The position numbers and the translations under genes are program-made. 64,000 nucleotides of DNA from Gemmatimonadota bacterium (GTDB taxonomy: Bacteria > Latescibacterota > UBA2968 > GCA-2709665). Numbering within the stretch: the first letter of the stretch is position 1; every line of letters begins with the position of its first letter. The stretch spans positions 1 through 64,000 of the forward strand of contig JAPPJY010000003.1 of the NCBI GenBank assembly GCA_028874335.1, read 5' to 3'. Positions 59,437 to 64,000 of the stretch are shown here, one piece after another. The notes below the pieces were generated by a model. The model searched no databases and was not told the DNA's origin. It saw only the letters and a list, made by a program, of their open reading frames with translations.

Positions 59437-59452
59437 GGAGGTGATCGGTATC
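59437..59452 (+). promoter_or_regulatory. infC ribosome binding site and ATC start codon
   Basis: GGAGGTGAT (59437-59445) is a near-perfect anti-16S match. It covers the in-frame GTG at 59441, which therefore cannot be the start. The codon at the right distance (8 bases) is ATC at 59450. Confidence 0.7.
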
Positions 59453-59986
59453 AACAGAGGTCCAAGAGTTTTCAGAGATCGAAAGCAGGAACGAGCGCCC
59501 CGCGTCAACGAACAGATTCGAATACCCCAGATCCGGCTTGTCGACAAGGATGGCGAGCAGGTCGGCATCGTGGAAACCAGGAAGGCGATGGAAATGGCAA
59601 TGGAGGCCGACCTCGACCTGGTCGAAGTCGCTCCTAACGCCCGTCCGCCGGTCTGCCGGATCATGAACTACGGCAAGTACCGGTATGAACAGAGCAAGAA
59701 GCAAAAGAAAGGCAAGAAGACCGGATCGCAGCTGAAAGAGATCCGCCTCGGTCCCAGAATCAGCGATCACGATTACGAATTCAAGATACGCCACGCCGAA
59801 AACTTCCTGAAACACCGACACAAGGTCAGAATCACCGTGGAATTTCGCGGCCGTCAGAATATGTACCGAATGCAGGGCAGAGAGCTGCTGGAACGGGCTG
59901 AAGAGGACCTTCGTGAGATCGGCGCGGCCGAAATGCCCATCAGGGACGAGGGCCGAAACATCGTCGTCATTCTTGCGCCGAAGTAA
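59450..59986 (+). CDS. infC: Translation initiation factor IF-3
   Basis: IF-3 binds the 30S subunit and proofreads initiator tRNA and start codon. The 178-residue protein holds the N-terminal domain (INEQIR-like VNEQIRIPQIRLVD, LDLVEVAPNARPPVCRIMNYGKY), the basic linker (KKQKKGKK) and the C-terminal domain (KEIRLGPRISDHDYEFK, RITVEFRGRQ). The likely start is ATC at 59450. Rare AUU or AUC starts are classical for infC and let IF-3 repress its own translation. It follows thrS by about 60 bp. Confidence 0.95.
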   Translation: MNRGPRVFRDRKQERAPRVNEQIRIPQIRLVDKDGEQVGIVETRKAMEMAMEADLDLVEVAPNARPPVCRIMNYGKYRYEQSKKQKKGKKTGSQLKEIRLGPRISDHDYEFKIRHAENFLKHRHKVRITVEFRGRQNMYRMQGRELLERAEEDLREIGAAEMPIRDEGRNIVVILAPK

Positions 59987-60061
59987 CGTCCGCCGAGCGG
60001 CCCGGCTGCCGGTTTCCAAACTCCGTGCGCCACAAAAACGAGTCTTTCCAAGGAGTTGAAC

Positions 60062-60256
60062 GTGCCCAAGATGAAAACCCACCGAGGAGCGGCGAAACGG
60101 TTCAAACGCCGGAAATCCGGCGTTATCGGCCGCGGTAAGTCAACGGTCACGCATAATCTGACAAGCAAGAGCAGCAAACGCAAAATGCATCTGCGCAAAC
60201 CCACCGTAGTGCATAAATCCGATCAGGACCGGGTTCAGCGCCTGCTTCCCAAGTAA
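60062..60256 (+). CDS. rpmI: 50S ribosomal protein bL35
   Basis: A 64-residue basic ribosomal protein, starting [14 protein letters not shown] as in nearly all bL35. The start is the GTG at 60062 with AAGGAG 7 bases upstream. The gene lies between infC and rplT as usual, and the three are normally co-regulated. Confidence 0.97.
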   Translation: MPKMKTHRGAAKRFKRRKSGVIGRGKSTVTHNLTSKSSKRKMHLRKPTVVHKSDQDRVQRLLPK

Positions 60257-60385
60257 CGGACCGAACCGATTTCGAGTTGGAAGCGCCGCTTCCGCCAACC
60301 TGCAGTGGCCGGCGAATTCAGGTCGCATATTACCGGAAACAGACACGTCCCGCACACTGCCAGGCGCCACCAGGAGACCATCGAC

Positions 60386-60739
60386 ATGCCAAGAACGACG
60401 AACAGCGTCGCTTCGCGACGCCGGCGAAAGAAAGTACTGAAGGCCGCTCGCGGGTACCGGGGAGGGCGAAGCAAACTGTATCGCACCGCGGACGACGCCG
60501 TCAACCGCGCCCTTTCCTATGCATACAGGGACCGTCGTCAGAAAAAGAGAAATTTCAGATCTTTGTGGATCGTTCGAATCAATGCCGCCGCACGGCTGAA
60601 CGGGCTATCGTACAGCAGCCTGATCAGCGGCCTGAAAAAGGCCGATATTTCCGTCGACAGAAAGGTCCTGGCCAACCTCGCCGTCACAGATCCGGCGGCG
60701 TTCTCCGCGTTGGCCCAACAAGCCCGCCAACACGTGTAA
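60386..60739 (+). CDS. rplT: 50S ribosomal protein bL20
   Basis: A 117-residue 23S rRNA-binding assembly protein. It shows [39 protein letters not shown] and the C-terminal [22 protein letters not shown] precedes the ATG at 60386. bL20 represses the rpmI-rplT mRNA in other bacteria; the 130-base gap between rpmI and rplT here could hold its own translation site. Confidence 0.97.
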   Translation: MPRTTNSVASRRRRKKVLKAARGYRGGRSKLYRTADDAVNRALSYAYRDRRQKKRNFRSLWIVRINAAARLNGLSYSSLISGLKKADISVDRKVLANLAVTDPAAFSALAQQARQHV

Positions 60740-60834
60740 TCTGCCCGCCAGGGCCGACGGAACCCATCGCTGCATCGCCCCCTCGAATCGCTTCCGAATT
60801 CGTTCCTGCCCCCCTTGCGTACGGTATCCCGTCC

Positions 60835-60863
60835 TTGACTTTACGCCATGGACGTGTTACATT
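60835..60863 (+). promoter_or_regulatory. Promoter in front of the family A repeat and the gene at 61113
   Basis: TTGACT (60835-60840), 17 bp spacer, TACATT (60858-60863). A family A element begins 8 bp further on, so any transcript would start at its edge and cross it before reaching the coding sequence. Confidence 0.5.
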
Positions 60864-60871
60864 GCGTAGTA

Positions 60872-61035
60872 AGAAGCTGTTTTAAAATTACCGGTGAGTT
60901 CCCGAGCGCGAGCGAAAAAGCGGCGGTCAAGGCGGGAAAATTCGCCCATATTTGTCTATACGGGTGGATTTGACCAACGCTGACCGGCACTTTTGCAGCC
61001 GTGCGAAGACCGCTGGGAATTTAAAGACAGCTTCT
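60872..61035 (+). repeat. MITE-like repeat family A, copy 3 (internally shortened)
   Basis: 164 bp with ends AGAAGCTGTTTTAAAATT and, inverted, AGAAGCTGTCTTTAAATT. It lacks about 28 internal bases present in copies 1 and 2. No coding capacity. Confidence 0.85.
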
Positions 61036-61112
61036 AAGGCTGCTCGGACGCTGTATTGTCGCCTCAATGCACGACTTTCTGAGAACTGTGTCTGCAAGGA
61101 AAGGTTGAGAAT

Positions 61113-61676
61113 ATGGAAGCGCAAGATCCGGTAAACAAACAATCGGATTCGGAAGCCAGTGACGCCGCACCTTTCGTATCTGTCAATGAACCGGAGGAGC
61201 CGTTGGAATCGGATGGCCCGGAAGAAGGTCAGCTCGATCTGCAGGATCAGCAGAGCGGTTCCATTGAATCCCCCGGCGCAACAGACGAACCGCAGGAACC
61301 GGATGGCCGGGAAGATCCACAGATCGAACTTGACGACCGGGTAGACGGAGAACCGGGAGCCGATGACGTGGAAGACGACCGGCTGGAGTCGGAAAACCTC
61401 GTTTCCGATCAGCTGGATCTGCTTTTTGGCGAGATCGATCGCGCAGTCGGCGTTATCGGACAGTTACGTGAGGAAATCGCCGAACTCGAGCGGAGAAACG
61501 GGGAACTCCAACAGCGGCTGGAAGCGCAGGATCAGGTTATCAACGGGTTGCAGGCCGAACGGGAACGTCTCCGGTCCATTTACGAAAGAAATGCTTCACT
61601 GATTGAGAACAGGGAGGAGATCCAACGCAAAATCGAAACCATGATCTCGCGTCTGGATTCAGTGAACACAGCGTAA
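61113..61676 (+). CDS. Acidic coiled-coil protein upstream of zapA (ZapB-like by context)
   Basis: A 187-residue protein. Residues 1 to about 98 are very acidic and disordered-looking (rich in E, D, P, Q, with motifs such as PEEGQLDLQDQ). Residues about 100-180 form a heptad coiled coil (DLLFGEIDRAVGVIGQLREE, RRNGELQQRLEA). Small coiled-coil genes directly before zapA are often cell-division factors, and the coiled-coil part has ZapB-like size. Sequence similarity is too weak to name it. AAGGTTGAGAAT precedes the ATG. Confidence 0.6.
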   Translation: MEAQDPVNKQSDSEASDAAPFVSVNEPEEPLESDGPEEGQLDLQDQQSGSIESPGATDEPQEPDGREDPQIELDDRVDGEPGADDVEDDRLESENLVSDQLDLLFGEIDRAVGVIGQLREEIAELERRNGELQQRLEAQDQVINGLQAERERLRSIYERNASLIENREEIQRKIETMISRLDSVNTA

Positions 61677-61743
61677 AACAGCAACGTCGACATCCACACG
61701 GAACCACATCGTTTCGCATCGCCTCCGGATGTCTAGAGGACTC

Positions 61744-62028
61744 ATGTCTGAACAACCGGCAATACGCGTCCAGATCTTCGGCACCGAATACAACATCCAC
61801 GCTGAAGGCGACCCGGCCCATGCCCGGGCCGTCGCTCGATGCGTGGACCGGAAAATGCGTGATGTCGCAAACTTCATTTCACTTCGTTCGGTTGCCAAAA
61901 TCGCAGTCGTTGCGGCCGTGAATCTTGCGCACGAACTGCTCAGAGAGGAAGAAGCCAGTCGGAAGATGGGAAAGACCCTGACCGAACAGACCCGGAATCT
62001 GGCGACTTTCACAAACCGGATCGCGTAG
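61744..62028 (+). CDS. zapA: Cell division protein ZapA
   Basis: A 94-residue FtsZ-ring stabiliser. The N-terminal globular part reads IRVQIFGTEYNIHAEGDP, followed by the dimer helix (AVARCVDRKMRDVANFI) and the C-terminal coiled coil (LAHELLREEEASRKM). AGAGGA lies 3 bases upstream of the ATG at 61744; an ATG 15 bases earlier is less well placed. The order zapA then rny is common in several phyla. Confidence 0.88.
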   Translation: MSEQPAIRVQIFGTEYNIHAEGDPAHARAVARCVDRKMRDVANFISLRSVAKIAVVAAVNLAHELLREEEASRKMGKTLTEQTRNLATFTNRIA

Positions 62029-62099
62029 AGACGACCTCAAACAAAAAGGGCGTGCCGGCGGTCGCGGGCGCCCCTGCCGGATAATCGATTCCGGTGTTG

Positions 62100-62189
62100 C
62101 CTGCTGCGTTCATCTGTAACCATCCGGAGCGGACACTCCAGCCCGGTCGGGATGTACGGAACCGGATGAATGCAAGCGGGTTTTTTTTT
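62100..62189 (+). terminator. Large structured hairpin with T tract downstream of zapA (terminator or small RNA)
   Basis: 62100-62114 (CCTGCTGCGTTCATC) pairs with 62165-62180 over 15 bp with one bulge, enclosing 50 bases that can form smaller hairpins (GGAG/CTCC, CCCG/CGGG). Nine Ts follow (62181-62189). This ends the zapA unit. The size and the place behind zapA also fit a small RNA such as 6S RNA, whose gene is found there in many Proteobacteria, but no 6S sequence motif was recognised. Confidence 0.55.
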
Positions 62190-62221
62190 GCGCGTGGTAC
62201 CTATAATGCGGGGAGACCAGA

Positions 62222-63808
62222 ATGAACCTGCCGATAGACACGACCATGGAAGTCGTGACCGTTCTCATGCTGTCGGCCGGCCTGCTCATATTGGGATTTA
62301 TCCTGGGATGGCTGATCAGCGGCAAGATCGGGCAAAGCAAGATCCATCGCGCCGAACTATCCGCGGAAAAGATCCTCGAAGATGCCCAGACCGAGGCGGA
62401 CGCGATGAAGCGGACCGCAGTCCTCGAAGCCAAAGACAGGATACAGCAGGAGCAGCTCCGGTTCGAACAGCAACTAAAAGAAAAACGCGATCGGTCCGCG
62501 CGTGAGGAAATGAAGCTGAGCAGTCTCAGAAGGCAGCTTGACAAACGTGCGGACCTGTTGAACGACAAGGAGAAACTGGCAACCGAGAAAAACGAGCAGC
62601 TCCTGCAGCTGGAGGAGCAACTCGCCGGTCGGGAACGGGACCTCGAACAGAGCCGGCTGGTGCAGAACAGGCGTCTGGAACAAATCGCGGGTCTCACGAA
62701 GGACGAGGCAAAACGCGTCCTGATGACCAATATGGAAGAGGAGGCGGAACGCGATGCGGAATGGCGTCTCAAGGAAATCCGCGACGACGCGCTCGTCCGC
62801 GCCAACGACGAGGCCCGGGAGATTATAGCCGGCGCGATTCAGCGATTGGCCGCCGACCACACGATCGAATCCACCGTTGCGGTCGTACGGCTTCCTTCCG
62901 ACGAGATGAAGGGTCGAATCATCGGCCGTGAGGGGCGGAACATCCGCGCCTTTGAAATGGCGACCGGAGTGGATGTCACGATCGACGACACCCCGGAAGC
63001 AGTCATCCTGTCGGGGTTCGATCCCATACGCCGCGCCATCGCCCAGATCGCCATGGAGCAACTCATTCTGGACGGTCGCATCCACCCGGGCCGGATCGAG
63101 GAAATCGTCCAGAAATCGCGGGAGTCCATTCAGGAAGTGATGCACGATGCGGGCGTCCAGGCGGCATTCGACGCCGGCGTACCGGGCCTGCACGATCGCC
63201 TCGTTGCCTGCCTGGGCCGCCTCAAATACCGGACGAGCTACGGCCAGAACGTGCTGAATCACAGTAAGGAGGTGGCCTACCTTACCGGCATGATGGCCAC
63301 CTCGCTCGGCCTCGACGCCCAATTGGCCAAACGCGCGGGACTGCTTCACGATATCGGAAAGGGGCTGGCGCACGAAGCCGAGGGCACGTACGGAGAAAAT
63401 GGCGCTGACCTGGCTCGCAAATACGGCGAAGACGCAATCGTTATCAACGCGATCGAAGCCCATCATGGAGATTCGGACCCCGTTTCACCGGTCGCCGTAC
63501 TGGTGGACGCCGCCGATTCCATATCCCGGTCCCGGCCGGGCGCCCAGCGTGAACAGATCGAGAATTACGTCCGGCGGCTGGAACGCCTGGAGTCCATCGC
63601 CAAGATGGTACAGGGCGTGGAATCGGTCTTCGCCATCAAGGCGGGACAGGAGGTCCGCGTGGTTGCGGATTCCGATATGATGAGCGACGCAGACACCGAA
63701 CGCCTGGCGACGCAGATCGTATCGCGCCTCACGGAGGACGCCACCTGCCCGGGTCCGGTCAAGGTCACCGTCATCAGAGAAACGCGCTCGGTGGATTTCG
63801 CGCGCTGA
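62222..63808 (+). CDS. rny: Ribonuclease Y
   Basis: Membrane-bound endoribonuclease that starts mRNA decay. Its 528 residues contain an N-terminal anchor (VLMLSAGLLILGFILGWLI), a long coiled coil (about 45-205), the KH domain (MKGRIIGREGRNIRAFE) and the HD domain (LNHSKEV, LLHDIGKG, EAHHGD, DAADSIS). GGGGAGA lies just upstream of the ATG at 62222. TATAAT at 62202-62207 lacks a matching -35 box. A ymdB-like gene follows, as in many bacteria. Confidence 0.97.
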   Translation: MNLPIDTTMEVVTVLMLSAGLLILGFILGWLISGKIGQSKIHRAELSAEKILEDAQTEADAMKRTAVLEAKDRIQQEQLRFEQQLKEKRDRSAREEMKLSSLRRQLDKRADLLNDKEKLATEKNEQLLQLEEQLAGRERDLEQSRLVQNRRLEQIAGLTKDEAKRVLMTNMEEEAERDAEWRLKEIRDDALVRANDEAREIIAGAIQRLAADHTIESTVAVVRLPSDEMKGRIIGREGRNIRAFEMATGVDVTIDDTPEAVILSGFDPIRRAIAQIAMEQLILDGRIHPGRIEEIVQKSRESIQEVMHDAGVQAAFDAGVPGLHDRLVACLGRLKYRTSYGQNVLNHSKEVAYLTGMMATSLGLDAQLAKRAGLLHDIGKGLAHEAEGTYGENGADLARKYGEDAIVINAIEAHHGDSDPVSPVAVLVDAADSISRSRPGAQREQIENYVRRLERLESIAKMVQGVESVFAIKAGQEVRVVADSDMMSDADTERLATQIVSRLTEDATCPGPVKVTVIRETRSVDFAR

Positions 63809-63972
63809 ACCGGCCGGCGCGACTCCGGTCGCATTCCGGGTGCTCTTTCCCGCGGCATCCGCAACCCGGGCGTCCGCACGGCCCGTTCCGGAGTTGCCTC
63901 GGGGCGACAGACAACTTGCCGGCTTTCGTTTTGCGCACCGTCAATCGTCGATTGCACTTTGTGGGTTTCCTT

Positions 63973-64000
63973 TTGAATATCCTGTTTGTTGGCGATATCT
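63973..64000 (+). CDS. Start of a YmdB-type (TIGR00282) metallophosphoesterase, cut by window end
   Basis: From TTG at 63973 the nine readable codons give MNILFVGDI, the usual beginning of the YmdB family (MNILFIGDIVG). This family commonly follows rny. Only these codons are visible, so the call rests on the motif and the neighbour. Confidence 0.6.

Noticed and set aside
62202..62207. TATAAT just before rny
   Set aside because: There is no -35 match at 16-18 bp (only GGTTTT), and the transcript would start within the ribosome binding site.

Overview
This 64 kb window looks like a chromosomal piece of an uncultivated, GC-rich, Gram-negative-type bacterium. Several gene families are repeated in a way typical of Poribacteria, Latescibacterota and related marine or sponge-associated lineages: five phytanoyl-CoA dioxygenase-like (PhyH) proteins, three Gfo/Idh/MocA oxidoreductases, two mandelate-racemase-superfamily dehydratases, two amidohydrolases, and a heparinase II/III-like lyase. 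The phylum assignment is inference from gene content only. No rRNA, CRISPR array, intact transposase or phage gene was seen.

Layout. Positions 1-7.5 kb carry housekeeping genes: CCA-adding enzyme, MurA, RlmN, an M23 peptidase and LarC. 7.5-20.4 kb is a mosaic of short catabolic units: heparinase-like lyase, PhyH pair, orphan DNA methyltransferase, oxidoreductases, a cytochrome c-PQQ dehydrogenase fusion, a lone LolD/MacB-type ATPase, and tRNA-Val and tRNA-Phe. 20.6-30.0 kb encodes three very large membrane proteins: two OPT-like polytopic proteins flanking an M28-like/FtsX-like fusion of 1511 residues. 30.1-36.8 kb is the most unusual part: a same-strand cluster with a two-domain bacterial microcompartment (BMC) shell protein, a second shell protein with four BMC domains, a DHDPS-family aldolase carrying an EutT/EutQ-like N-terminal segment, then a PHP phosphoesterase, a PhyH protein, an alcohol-dehydrogenase-like protein and a DapF-like protein lacking both catalytic cysteines. 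36.8-41 kb holds two enolase-superfamily dehydratases, a PhyH protein and a uronate-dehydrogenase-like SDR. 41-45.8 kb holds a TolQ/ExbD-like pair with an envelope protein and, on the other strand, two membrane-anchored coiled-coil proteins. 46-57 kb holds a small sigma-70 factor with an operator-like palindrome inside its promoter, more catabolic enzymes, a Cu-monooxygenase-like exported protein and QueE. 57.2-64 kb is the conserved run thrS-infC-rpmI-rplT, an acidic coiled-coil gene, zapA, rny and the first codons of a ymdB-like gene.

Working model (inference): sugar acids released from glycans are oxidised by uronate-dehydrogenase-like SDRs, dehydrated by DgoD-like enzymes to 2-keto-3-deoxy acids, and cleaved by a DHDPS/KDG-type aldolase that may be microcompartment-targeted. 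The aldehyde product would be the reason for a shell. The window lacks a BMC-P vertex protein, an acylating aldehyde dehydrogenase and a phosphotransacylase, so any complete organelle needs genes from elsewhere.

Two dispersed MITE-like repeat families with terminal inverted repeats are present: family A at 1-172, 45831-46022 and 60872-61035; family B at 52666-52830 plus a shrunken copy at 18969-19026. All copies sit at gene borders, and some affect stop codons, 5' ends or promoter spacing.
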